The notes beneath the pieces are model-generated. The model worked only from the letters and a program-made list of their open reading frames with translations, made no database searches and had not been told where the DNA came from. The translations under genes and the position numbers were made by a program. Positions 1 through 9,671 of a DNA stretch of 24,063 nucleotides are shown in pieces (the stretch's first letter is position 1; each line of letters begins with the position of its first letter). The stretch comes from Bondarzewia mesenterica (taxonomy: Eukaryota > Basidiomycota > Agaricomycetes > Russulales > Bondarzewiaceae), in assembly GCA_004802705.1 (NCBI GenBank), contig SGPL01000506.1, positions 1 to 24,063 of the forward strand. Direction: 5' to 3'.

Positions 1-2200
1 TTGACACCAGCATTCGCAGCTTCAAGAACACTCCAGCCCCAAAATCACGGAATTTAAATGAGAGTAGAGAAAGGAATCGCCGGCGGAAGGTTAGTCAGGT
101 TGGAAGGAGAGTTGTCAGCTATCGTACATAGAAACGGAAAGATCGACTTCACCCTTCGCGAACTCTCCTAGCCACTGAAGTTCTCCGTCACCTGCGGAGT
201 TGAGACCCCAGACCATGACGCAACTATGCTCCCCTGTGAGCTCGCTCTGCGTTTGGCGGATATAAAGCGAAACATATCCTGCTCGTTTCCAAAATCTGTC
301 GGCGTCACGAAGTCATAGTAAACCGTCTGTTCGTGATGAAAACATTCCGACAAACCAAAGAAGTTGCGGAGTAAGTCCATAGGATACTCCCAGGTAATCC
401 AGATTCTCTGGTTTCTGTTCAGTCAGGCGTTGCAAAAGAGGGGGCATTGCAGTTGGTGAGCGGATGGTGAGACTTTCGGTGAGAAGGTCTGTTGACTATA
501 TCAAAGCTCAGAAATGGAATTAGACTTTGGAGAGAACGCCGACGCACTTCATCAATCGCCGCTGCGTCTGGATAAAATGGCTCTGCTTGTGAAAATTCAT
601 CAAGGTTCAAGTATTCTCTTGAATAATAGGCATTGAGCGCCTGCAGAGCTCGAGCGCCATACCCCATCTGAGAAATGGAGCAGAGAACGTCAGTCGTAGA
701 GGTTATACGCGACTCCGCGAGGTGAACAACGTTGACATAATCGGGGTGTGTCGCAATCCGCACAACTCTCGCTCCACTCATCAACGCAAATTTACCCTCC
801 TGGAACTGCAGAGCAACAAGCCAAGGGACCATATCCCCACTTGCTCGCAAACCCCTGCTCAATCCGTCCATGATAGCCTGCCGATTTATATTACCTTCCA
901 GCGCAACTTGTAATACGACCAAAGGCTCCGGTAGATGACTCTCGTCATCCTTGATTAGTAGAAGGAGTACAAAGAGGTGGCGTGCTGGTGCGTCGGACAT
1001 GAGCTGCAGATCGTTCGGTTGATTTTTGTAGTGAGACACAACGTGTAGCGCCATCATGCGCTGGAGGAATACTTCCGACGCAGGGTGATAGGAGAAAAGG
1101 GCGTCTCGAGATACATAGAATAGTTCGCACTGTGAAGGGTGAGGTGTGCCGTGCTGTATCGAACGTGGTGCCGCTGTAGCATCGAGGCGCAAAAGACTAT
1201 TCAGCCACCGCTCGATACGGTCGTCAGCAGCGTACCGGATGGGATTTTCCAGCTTGATCTCGCGGTGTGCGCGCCTTCAGTGGAGCGGCACGTGAAAACT
1301 TTTTTGTAGAGGAAGTCGCGTCCGCTGATGGTAATGAAACATCTTTTGAGAGCGAGGGACGGGTGGATTCTCGCAGTTTTTGGATGAGTTTGAGGGATGG
1401 TGAGCGACCTGTGCCTTCGTAACCGTTGATGGAAGAGGCTAGAAAACCCAGGTATGGTCCTATCAGGTTGCGCACAAGAGGAAGGGGAATGGCGGTGGCT
1501 TCATCGATGATGACGAGCTCTGCTTGGCCAAGTACGTGAGCATCTTCGGGTTGGATATACTGGGAAAAACTCGTTGGCTTCAAAACTTGAGGCGAATTAT
1601 GAAAACTTACCTGAATGATTTGACGATGCTGTCGAAAGACATTTACAAGTACAATAGCCTTGTTGAAATCAGGATTCGTGCTTTGAGCAATGTCATAATC
1701 CAGATGCTCCTCATAGCCAAGGGCATCCATACCCTTGAAAAATGAATTGAAAGAGCATCTTCAGATTTTCTGGCTGGGACTCGTCACAAAAATATTCGAG
1801 TACCGATGAGCTAGGGCAGCCGCAATAGCCAAGCCTAGAGCTGCTGATTTACCGCGTCCATGTTCAGTCGAGCTCAAAGTCTTTTCTGCAAAAGCATCGA
1901 CGAAGGAGAGAATTGCCGGCGCCTGGTCGGTTGTCCTGGCCAAGTTGACGAGCTCGACAACGGGCTTTGTGTCCACAAGGCTGTCCTTGAGCTCCTTGAG
2001 CTCGGATTGTTCCCTGCCCTTGTCTTGGTCCTCCTCTATGGCCTTGATGTCTTTCCCGCGCGAGATAGATAGGACATTCAGCTCATCATCAAGAACAAGG
2101 CAGTCATCGCATGAGCCTAGTGATAGGATGAAACGTTCTTTGAACCGTGCGACTACGGAATCCTGAAATGATGTTCAATATCTCGCGTGGACGTCCTGTT
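1..2200 (-). pseudogene. NAT10/Kre33-like RNA cytidine acetyltransferase, decayed and 5'-truncated; runs off the left edge
   Basis: NAT10/Kre33 is the nucleolar enzyme that makes N4-acetylcytidine in 18S rRNA and tRNA using ATP and acetyl-CoA. On the minus strand the family order is clear. The N-terminal part contains LGSCDDCLVLDDELNVL. The P-loop GRGKSAALG lies at about 1841-1860, followed by NIFVTSPS and DYDIAQSTNPDFNKAIV. The Walker B VIIDEATAIPLP is near 1490-1525. The GNAT segment GARVVRIATHPDY..MGYGARALQAL lies at about 640-770, then RFWKRAGYVSLYIRQ and RRRFLSLLSFKF at the edge. A 51-nt intron sits at 1560-1610, a 69-nt one interrupts the GNAT motif near 653-722, and others are likely near 330 and 90-150. 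Damage: TGA at 2175-2177 in ARY*TS (probably a former CGA), about six codons lost before the P-loop, compensating frameshifts near 1773 and 1741, another near 1250-1290, and a small deletion near 40. The N-terminal domain before about 2200 is absent. Family assignment is firm; pseudogene status follows from the breaks. Confidence 0.9.
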
Positions 2201-2233
2201 TTTGATGAACATGAGCGTCCCTTGACTTGAGGT

Positions 2234-2306
2234 GCACGCCGAACGCCGCACAGCGCACGCTGAACGCCGCACGCCGTACGCCGCACGTCGCACGCCGCAC
2301 GCCCGC
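2234..2306. repeat. GC-rich 7-bp-period tandem array (GCACGCC-like)
   Basis: About ten imperfect copies of a 7-nt unit (GCACGCC, GAACGCC, GTACGCC, GCACGTC) often read as 14-nt pairs. The array lies right at the point where NAT10 homology stops. It is followed by a small hairpin, CCCGCC..GGCGGG at about 2302-2319. It reads open on the minus strand as an Arg/Ala/Cys-rich periodic peptide, which is a by-product of the repeat. Confidence 0.8.
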
Positions 2307-2331
2307 CCCTTTGGCGGGACACGTGCCTTGA

Positions 2332-2384
2332 GATGACGCACTGCCTGCGCCGTTCTCAGAAACCGGAGCGCGTAGTGCGTCATC
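2332..2384. repeat. Inverted repeat, perfect 11-bp arms
   Basis: GATGACGCACT at 2332-2342 is the exact reverse complement of AGTGCGTCATC at 2374-2384, with a 31-nt GC-rich loop that itself pairs partly. It sits about 90 bp upstream of the dioxygenase gene start and 25 bp after the GC-rich array. It contains TGACGCA/TGCGTCA half-sites like those of bZIP factors (inference only). It could be a regulatory palindrome or a scar of rearrangement. Confidence 0.6.
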
Positions 2385-2474
2385 GTTTCTTCCGGTTGAG
2401 TGCCCTGTCCTTTCCTACCCCATCCACTTTGTTCCCTTCGGTATTCGACCTTCTTTTATTCGTACATTATCGTT
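2385..2474 (+). promoter_or_regulatory. Pyrimidine-rich leader/core promoter region of the dioxygenase gene
   Basis: A CT-rich stretch (for example TTTCTTCCGG, CCTGTCCTTTCC, CCTTCTTTTATTC) ends just before ATG 2475. Pyrimidine-rich tracts before the transcription start are common in fungal genes. The start context is CGTTATGGCC, with G at +4. No clear TATA box is seen at a useful distance. The limits are approximate. Confidence 0.35.
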
Positions 2475-5400
2475 ATGGCCTTCAGGCTCTCTCCTCGTCG
2501 GGATTCCCGCCTACCGCGCTTGCAATTGGTTGATAGCCATATACTTCGTCCCCCTTCCCGTTGGAATAGAGGACGGACTTTCGTTTACCTGCAAGATTTG
2601 GATAAGGAGGTGATGCGGGAGCAAGACACGTATTATTCTCAGTTGAAGGTTCCAGCGCAGGAGGACGACGTTGTTTGCAAGCAACTTGGTAAATCCTTAA
2701 TTGGCTATTTTTGTTTCGTGCTCAACCAGGTTGTAAGGTCTCGTAGAGCTACGTCCGGGTGATGCCATTTTTGCTCGCCCTAAGGGAGACAATTCATCTG
2801 GTAAAATGGATGTATTGCAGGCATTTTATCCCCCAAGGTAGTTCTCATTCTCATCGTAGAGCTAAACATCTCTGATGTAGCCTGCAGCGAGGCTCATCGA
2901 CAACAAGTAATCGCAGATATTGAACGTGTGCGTGGGCAGTTGTTGGGGCCAGAAGACGAAATGAGTGGTGACAAGCCAGTGAAGAAGAATGGCCAATTAG
3001 TAGGAGGCACGGCCTTTGAACGGGCAGACGCGGGTCTTGGTATTCACGAAGCCCGGGCATACTCTATTGGTTGCTCTCTGGAAAATCCCACTCAACTAAT
3101 TGCCCCTCCTGCTGCTGCTAAAATGAGAGGCGTAGATGTTGATAATCCTACTTTGGCTGGAGAAATGCGTCAAGAGTTAATGGAGGTAAAATGCCTTCAC
3201 TTTCTATTATATTCTTATTGATGACCAGTCCTGTAACAGGTTTTATGTAGAATGGCTATTGATGGAGTGGATGGGCTGCCCTCTGAATTTGCTGAAAGAA
3301 TGAAGATGCAGGTGGACTTGATCAATGTCCCTACTATTGGACCTCCGGACAATTTTTATTGGAATAACCTCCAGCTTAATTTGGCAAATGCGGTAGCGAA
3401 AGATAATGGTATGTTTATTAGATTGCTTTACCCTTGCTTACTTTAACATCAATTTATTAGCGGCATCACTCAAATCTCAACTGGGTTTTTTTGGTAGTGA
3501 TCATCTTGATAGGCACGATGATCCGGGTGGTTTAACTTGTGCAATTTGGTTCTCTCAACTTCCACTTGGTTATGATCCAGGCCGTTTCCATCTTTTGGAA
3601 TTAGGTATAGGGAATTTTTTTTTCCTTTAGTTTTTTTAATGTTAATAACTTATTTATAGGAGTCTTCGTCAAACTTCAAAATATTGGAAGCTTATACTTT
3701 TGCGGCCTCAGACGACATGGTGGTACCCCTTCTCGTGCCCCTAAGGGTGAACAGGTATTTTCTTTTACATTATTAATTTTTTACATTATTAATTTATATT
3801 CTTTTTAGCCTAAAGCATGGGCTATACGTTGCTTGGGCATTTTATATCCTTCTAATGCCATGCTTGAAAACTGCATGATATATGCAGTTGGTTCTATGCT
3901 ACGCAGTGATGCTAACGCTACTAAACTTTTATGGACATGTGGTCCTGAATTACGCCAAAGGCAAGGGTTTATATATATATATATATTAATATTAATCACA
4001 ATTCCTTTTTAGTGCCAATGTGCCTCTTGTGCATTCTTCTCATGCAACTTGGACTTCAGATGGTTGGGTTGTATCAGCTCGCAAATCGTTAATTCGATTT
4101 GTGGCACGAAGCCTTTATAGCTTTTGTGTGAATATTTTAAGTCAATTGCCTGAAAGCTGGGAGGTGTGTAATACTTTTAACTCAATATATTTTGAACTTT
4201 GACATTCTTTTTTTAGGTTAATATAAATGCGGATAAGTTTATGGAGGCTATTTCGTTCAAGAGTGAGTCAGAACAGTCGTATGAAACGGTAGAGGAGTGG
4301 TCAATGGCTCCTCAAATGCAAGGTAATTTGCTTTCGTATTCTTATTAATTTAAGCATAGATATTTATACCAAGTATAGATCATACAATCGAGCAGAAACG
4401 ACGTCAAGCGGCTGAGCAATGGTTGGCCTATCGAAAGAAGGTTTCAGCTTTTATTCATTATGCCACCTTCCACTCTCCCCCTTCATTGTCTATCACGGTG
4501 AAGGACACATCCGAGCCGTACACTATAGGTTCACACATTCAGCGTAAGTATATTATTTTATATTTTTATATTTATTTATTAATGTCAAAAAATATTGTAG
4601 CATTTGAAGGTAAAACTAGCAAGTTGGGCAAACGCAAACGTACTATACAGAAAAATACATCAGGTACAGGGATTTTATAAATTAGTATTTATATATGGAT
4701 ATTTCTTAATATTATTATAGGTCTCAAGAAGGCTATTAGCCTTCGTTCAACTTCTCAAGAAAGCTCAGATGTTCTTGATGCTATGGATCTGAATGCTGAG
4801 GATAATTATTCACTGCGTGTGGAAAAGGAAAAGCCTCATGAAAGAGGTACGTATTAAGTCTTAAAGTTTATAACTAAAGCATCATAGAATATGTTTCTTT
4901 TCTTAGATATTCACAACTCAGATATTGAAATGGAGAACGAGGATGAATTTCAAGAGACTTCAGACCAAGTCAGGTTGTTAGATATTGAAATGGAGAATGA
5001 GGATGAATCTCAAGAGATATCGAGTCAAGGCAAGTTATTTTGTATTGAGATAGAGAATGTCAATAAATCTCAAATACTAGATCTTGGAGCAACAAGAGCT
5101 AGCTTTAATAGAGCAACTCTTCAAGGTCAAGGGCTAAAAGGCCACAAAGGTATATTATATTATTTTTTATTATAACTTGCTTTTTCATTTTATGGATATT
5201 AATATAGTGCATTATCAATTGCTCTTTTCTTGAACCAACCTTTGGTCTGAAAAGTGTTATCTCGAAGATATTGTTCATCAATGGGAAGCCAATCCTAATT
5301 TCTCTCAAAATAATTCTTTTTTGGCTCTGGAATCTCTTCAGCAAACGTGCCAAAAGACGAATTTGTCTAACATAGCCGTTGTGGAGATTGCCAAAGGTTG

Positions 5401-7120
5401 GGAGGATATGCGATTGGCAAGTAAGGAGATAGGACATATTGACTTATACAGGCGACACTTACGGGCGCGGTACCTCCTTGTTTATGCCCTTGCCTGGAAT
5501 TGGCTGGATAGGGTATCGTCTTACTACAGCCAATCTCAACACTATCAAGGCCATGGAACGAGCGATCCTTTGTCTCATTTGGCTATGGACTTGTCTATTG
5601 CTTTGACTGGTGTTCGAACGGGCTCATACTTTTTGATTGCTTCTAAGTACTTTTCGGGACTCTCCTCTAATCCCACCATGATTCCTCTCCCTCAACGCAA
5701 GCAATACCTCACCAATTCAGAGGTTCAAATGCGACTTCAGGCAACTCTTTCTCATGTTTTAGGAACTTGGTTGGGTTTTCCTTTAATGCAAGATGGGCAT
5801 GCTCGTGCCTCATTCATCACTAAACTCATCGACTTATCTGGAGAAGAGATTTTATGGCTTGATGATACTTGGACTTTATTTAATTCTCTGAGGTAAAACC
5901 TTTTATTATTCTTTTCAAACTCTTTTAACATTTTGATGGCTATAATATATAGAAATTTTCTGCTGCCCCTTCGTAGCCGGCGCCAAGTAGAAATAAGCGA
6001 CTTGCAACCCTTATTTGCACATTTGGAGCAGCTTCCTATTTGGCAGCCGGATACTCCTGAATTTGAGTGTGCATCGTCTATTCGGGACACCATTCGTCAC
6101 TGGAGGGTATTTTCGTCCCATGATATCGAGTCACAGCCCTTTCTTCCAGTCAACTCATCATCACCTTCTATGCCTATTGGAGTTTTATCACCTCCCAATC
6201 CACCTCCTCATCGGCCTTCTTTGTCTCCTGCTACCCACATCCGACTATCAGTTGTTCTTGAATGGCTGCGCATTTCAGCAGGGATATTTATCGGCGCGCC
6301 AACGGACAAAGTGAAGTACGCCGGATCACGTTTGGAGAAGATGGATCAAGCATCTCCTTGGAATTCAGTGTTGCAACGAATGGCAAGCAATTTGGATAAA
6401 TATTTGCCTTTTCGGGAGGCAGCACCTTCACGACGGCGTGTACTTTGCGAGAATGGTCCCTTTTCACCACCCCTTCGAGCGACTTGTGCTGGACTGTTCA
6501 GTGCCGTTGTCTTCCGCTCTATCACATATTCCGCCGACTTTTTATTTGACAAGACGCCATATTTTGACGGTCTTTCGGCTTGGAATAAATCTGTCAAGGC
6601 CTCTAATCAGCCAGATGATTATTTTTGCAATGTCTCGGCTTATGGGGCGAGGACCCAGCGACACAGGAGATTCGCTAAAGCCATATGGGACGTTGCAAAG
6701 GATAGCGAGCAAATGCTACAAGAGGCAGAGACAAAGCCTATTAAAATGTTGCAGTTTTACGACTACGCCAGGTCATCCTTCCCTCAAGTCGGAAACTTGA
6801 CAGGCTATCTGCTCAGCGCCGATTATGCCTATGCAGGCCTTGTGGAGATGCCAAGTACTACGGATATGGGCTACATCATTCACCGCATCGATGCTGGTGC
6901 AATGAAAGGGTTACGGGTGTTGGGTTTATTGCCCACCAACCGTAGCAAACCTCCGGTTGACGAAGTGACCGAGGCCTTTCAACGCGCATATGAATTTTTT
7001 GATTCCAATCTCACCGCAGAGGAGAAGGTACGTATGGGATTTAACAGAATTGTGACCGAGAACCTACTGTGTAAGGTTTCCCGTTTGAATGAGCGGCTGC
7101 CCTGGTATCTTCCGACGTAA
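2475..7120 (+). CDS. Large multi-exon protein with a 2-oxoglutarate/Fe(II) dioxygenase-like domain and unknown C-terminal region
   Basis: My exon model: 2475-2688, 2738-2800, 2860-3185, 3240-3408, 3461-3604, 3660-3754, 3809-3960, 4013-4163, 4217-4322, 4379-4543, 4601-4663, 4721-4846, 4907-5149, 5208-5892, 5953-7120. All introns are 49-60 nt and the sum is 3870 nt (1289 codons plus stop). Residues 270-345 fit a double-stranded beta-helix oxygenase: SDHLDRHDDPGG gives HxD (H272, D274), GLRRHGGTP gives the distal metal ligand H325, and AIRC gives R344 for 2-oxoglutarate. The pattern resembles the TET/JBP-like oxygenases expanded in mushrooms, but substrate and subfamily are unproven. A Lys/Arg-rich patch (KLGKRKR) and an acidic 20-residue repeat lie at about 590-660. 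From about 690 on, a large, probably helical region (FYDYARSSFPQVGNLTGY and others) matches nothing I recognise. There is one in-frame TGA at 5231-5233; acceptor AAG at 5267 would remove it in phase, giving about 1269 residues. Intron 7 uses GC-AG, or a GT at 3967 in the same phase. Confidence 0.75.
3966..3990. repeat. (TA)n microsatellite inside intron 7
   Basis: An uninterrupted run of TA dinucleotides following GGGTTTATA, within the intron between exons 7 and 8 of the dioxygenase gene. It is in keeping with the AT-rich introns of that gene. Confidence 0.85.
4921..5076 (+). repeat. 60-bp in-frame tandem repeat coding for an acidic 20-residue motif
   Basis: Unit 1 is 4921-4980, unit 2 is 4981-5040, and a shorter diverged unit 3 starts at 5041. 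The first two encode DIEMENEDE(F/S)QE followed by a variable half; the third reads CIEIENVNKSQ. It lies inside exon 13, between the oxygenase domain and the C-terminal region, and probably forms an acidic linker. Confidence 0.9.
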
Positions 7121-7648
7121 CATTACGGTAGTATCAAAATCATCCTCTATTTCTTACTATACGTCGCTATCTAGGGGCTCATCAGACCGTCGAGAAATAG
7201 GTTGAAAATCCATGTTTGATCTTGTACTAGTACGGAGCGAATCCATCCATCTCGTTATTCACCGATTGCTGAAGTCCGCGGATCGATTGTGGCGCTTCAC
7301 GAGAAGTTGGGGCGGGTGAGAAACACACCTCGTTGAGAAGGCTAGAGATTGGCTTCCTGCAGGTACTCTTGTTTCCACGCGCCCCATTTCCCGGCATCAA
7401 ACACATCTAGTGGTCCCAAAACACGATACCCCTTTTTTTAACCCGACCAAACCCACTCGAACAGTGGTCTTCAGGACTGATGATGGCCCCGTTGTGCGAT
7501 TCCGCCTCTGCCCAACGGGCATCTACCGGGGAAGGGAAAATAGAGGTCAGATAATGCTGGGATGCTAGGCGTGTCTCATACCGCCGGCCGTCACCGTATC
7601 AGGAAAAAAAAAATAGGTAAACAGAAGACAGGATGCGAGCAAACGCAC
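7121..7648. other. Intergenic stretch without recognised gene
   Basis: This follows the TAA of the dioxygenase gene and reaches the last recognisable exon of the MFS fragment. The part next to 7648 begins on the minus strand as an intron (GTGCGT donor), but no exon matching the expected MFS carrier C-terminus was found downstream. No tRNA, terminal repeat or long coherent reading frame was seen. Confidence 0.5.
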
Positions 7649-8270
7649 ATTGCCCAGTTGATACGCAGCACCCGGGAAGGTCGCGCAGAATGCGCGTGGT
7701 GACATTTCGGCGAGTTGGATGGGAATGACACCCCATGCGCCCTGAACACCAAATTCGACCCAGAAAGCGCCCGCAGAGAGACCGCCAAAGGAGTTGGGAA
7801 TAATCCAAAGTGGAATGAAGGCGCCGATGAGGAGCACGAAGGAGACAATGGTCAAACGGCGCCCGAGATACTGGGACAACCAACCGGCGATAACCCCACC
7901 CGCTATGGCGCCGCAGTTGCCGATGATGGTGGCAACGGTGGAGTGGTAATTGTCAAAACCCTTGGTCAGGGCGAGGCAGGTTGGGTACAAATCTTGCGAG
8001 CCGTGAGGTAGGAAGTTGAAGCCTGGAAGAAAAGGTCAAGACAACGAGTATGCGAAAACAAATGAAGACAAACCCGTCATGAGAAGTACGGCGTAGATAC
8101 AGAGGAGCCAATGCCGCTTGAACATCATACTGCCCACTTTTCTAACTGCCTCGCTGACTTCCATCAATGGAAACTGTTGAGAGGACCCTTCCTTGCCTTT
8201 TTGCCAATTCACCGTCATCGGTCTTTCTCCGAGCGCGTGAGCGAGGACTTTCGCTTGCCGGATGTTGATG
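7649..8270 (-). pseudogene. MFS transporter fragment (carboxylate/sugar-carrier type), both ends missing
   Basis: Two minus-strand exons join across a 51-nt intron (8023-8073): MFKRHWLLCIYAVLLMTG, then FNFLPHGSQDLYPTCL, TIIGNCGAIAGGVIAG, the MFS loop YLGRRLT, and WGVIPIQLAEMSPRAF..FPGAAYQLGN ending at a GTGCGT donor at 7648. This is the central-to-C-terminal part of fungal 12-helix MFS carriers, most like the lactate/pyruvate (Jen1-type) group as I remember it. Roughly the first half of the protein (expected helices 1-6) and the last helices are not found on either side. The piece keeps its intron and is open through the homologous part, so it is a DNA-level fragment. Alternative: an intact gene with an unusual structure, which I consider unlikely. 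Confidence 0.75.
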
Positions 8271-8657
8271 ATGGGCGTGAAAAGACGGCGGGGACGGCGG
8301 AACGTTGCGAAAGGCTTCAATGTGAGGAAAGAGAGGTGCGAGAGAATTTGGGGAGGGATTTGCCGATTGTATGGGCTGAGTGTCAGGCGAGGTAAAACGA
8401 GAGAAGCAATAGACAGACGGGTTTCGTCTCCCTTGGTGTCATTCATGAAGAACTCTTCGTTTTTCTTTTCACGCAAAGCTTTCCTTAAACATCGAAATGT
8501 ATATCATCAGTTTCCATGCTTGGTATTTACTCGGCGAATTTCCATCTTTCTGAGGAGTGCTCACCCAAACATCCTCTCCTCGTCCCGAATGCCTTCCAAG
8601 TGCCCCTCCACATCGTCAATATTTTTTTTTCTCCTCCATGCCTTCTCCCCCTTCCTG

Positions 8658-8798
8658 CTAGATTGGTTTGTGCTGGGCCGGTGCTCCAACAGATGAAGCA
8701 GTCGTTTTCTTTTTCGAGGCTGTGGGTAAAGCAGCAGTTTTCGCTTTAGTTTTAGTCTCCTTGCGGCCATGGCGTAGATCAGCGTTTACGACGCGGTC
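8658..8798 (-). CDS. Unidentified lysine-rich C-terminal exon (possible)
   Basis: A 46-codon open stretch begins right after a good minus-strand acceptor (TTTATTTGTAG) and ends at TAG. It reads RHGRKETKTKAKTAALPTAS and continues KKKTTASS, a basic low-complexity tail like those of nuclear or ribosomal proteins. It may be the last exon of the gene piece at 8937-9086, but the stretch between them shows frame conflicts. No family is recognised. Confidence 0.3.
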   Translation of the reverse strand, partial: DRVVNADLRHGRKETKTKAKTAALPTASKKKTTASSVGAPAQHKPI

Positions 8799-8936
8799 CT
8801 ACAAATAAAATGGTCAAGTATCGGCGCTAGTTCCCCGTTGGAGTATAATAGCGGCTGCGGGTGCCCGCGCCCTGAGCAAGGGAGAGTAGTCCTGAGTAGT
8901 CGAGGATGACTTCGAGTCGTCCGTGTACGGAAGAAT

Positions 8937-9086
8937 TTAAAGCCGAAATCTTGATCGAAGAAAATAGGCGCCCAGGACTTGTGGCTGAATTCGGGCCTTT
9001 CCAACCTTCTCTAACCAGTGCTTGACCTCCCCCACACTTTCTATTCGTCTCAAGACGGCGTTCTCGAGCTGATCTTGTAGTGACAT
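8937..9086 (-). CDS. Unidentified 49-codon open frame with helical N-terminus (possible first exon)
   Basis: It starts MSLQDQLENAVLRRIESVGE and continues VKHWLEKVGKARIQPQVLGA, an amphipathic, helix-like composition that looks like real protein. The frame stops at TAA 8937-8939, while a neighbouring frame remains open (NSSVHGRLEVILDYSGLLSL) up to a stop near 8830. This suggests a frameshift, or a donor near the end. I do not recognise the family. Together with 8658-8798 it may be a small broken two-exon gene. Confidence 0.3.
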   Translation of the reverse strand: MSLQDQLENAVLRRIESVGEVKHWLEKVGKARIQPQVLGAYFLRSRFRL

Positions 9087-9671
9087 CGTGGAGGGCTATC
9101 CATAAATTGGGTCGGACATTTAGAATACGAAGCACTTTGTAAGTCTCCCATAAGTATCAGCTTTGATTAATTGTCCTGTGTGAGTTCAAAGTCATTGCGG
9201 AGGCGAAAAGATGATGAGATGTCTTACTGGTATATATCTGCCAACGGCCGATCCCCGAGGTAACCATTTTTTTTTGAAACCGTATAGGCCAATTCGCTCG
9301 GAAGATGGGTTGCGCCGACGGAGCGCATAGAATTCGGAGTCACGGAGAGACGAACTCGGGAGATCAAAGCTGCAGCTTGATGGTCTCTCTAAGCGAACCG
9401 GCCAGTGAAAGTCTGTACTTGTCGCGTTTTTGAATTACGGCCAAGGTGACAACATTCAGCGTAGTTGGTTGATTGGCGAATTCGAGACTTTGGGCTATGG
9501 ATCCAAGTCGGATCAGGACTGTTCACATTGAGAAGACAGCAGAACAACTGTTTTGTATCAAATAAGGTCTGCAAACCGAAACTAGAAACTACAAAATACC
9601 TCGACAACTGATCGAGCTCAACGCTCGGACTTCTTCCCTAGAGAGCTTGCGATCCTGATATGTGATTGATT
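9087..9671. other. Intergenic, nothing recognised
   Basis: Mixed composition with a short T-run near 9268. No coherent frame, repeat or RNA gene was seen. It contains the downstream flank of the F-box gene. Confidence 0.4.

Noticed and set aside
2153..2383. Overlapping minus-strand Arg/Ala/Cys-rich frames
   Set aside because: They are translations of the GC-rich 7-bp array, not genes.
7715..8395. Plus-strand open frames over the MFS fragment
   Set aside because: They are antisense shadows; the minus strand carries the MFS motifs and splice sites.
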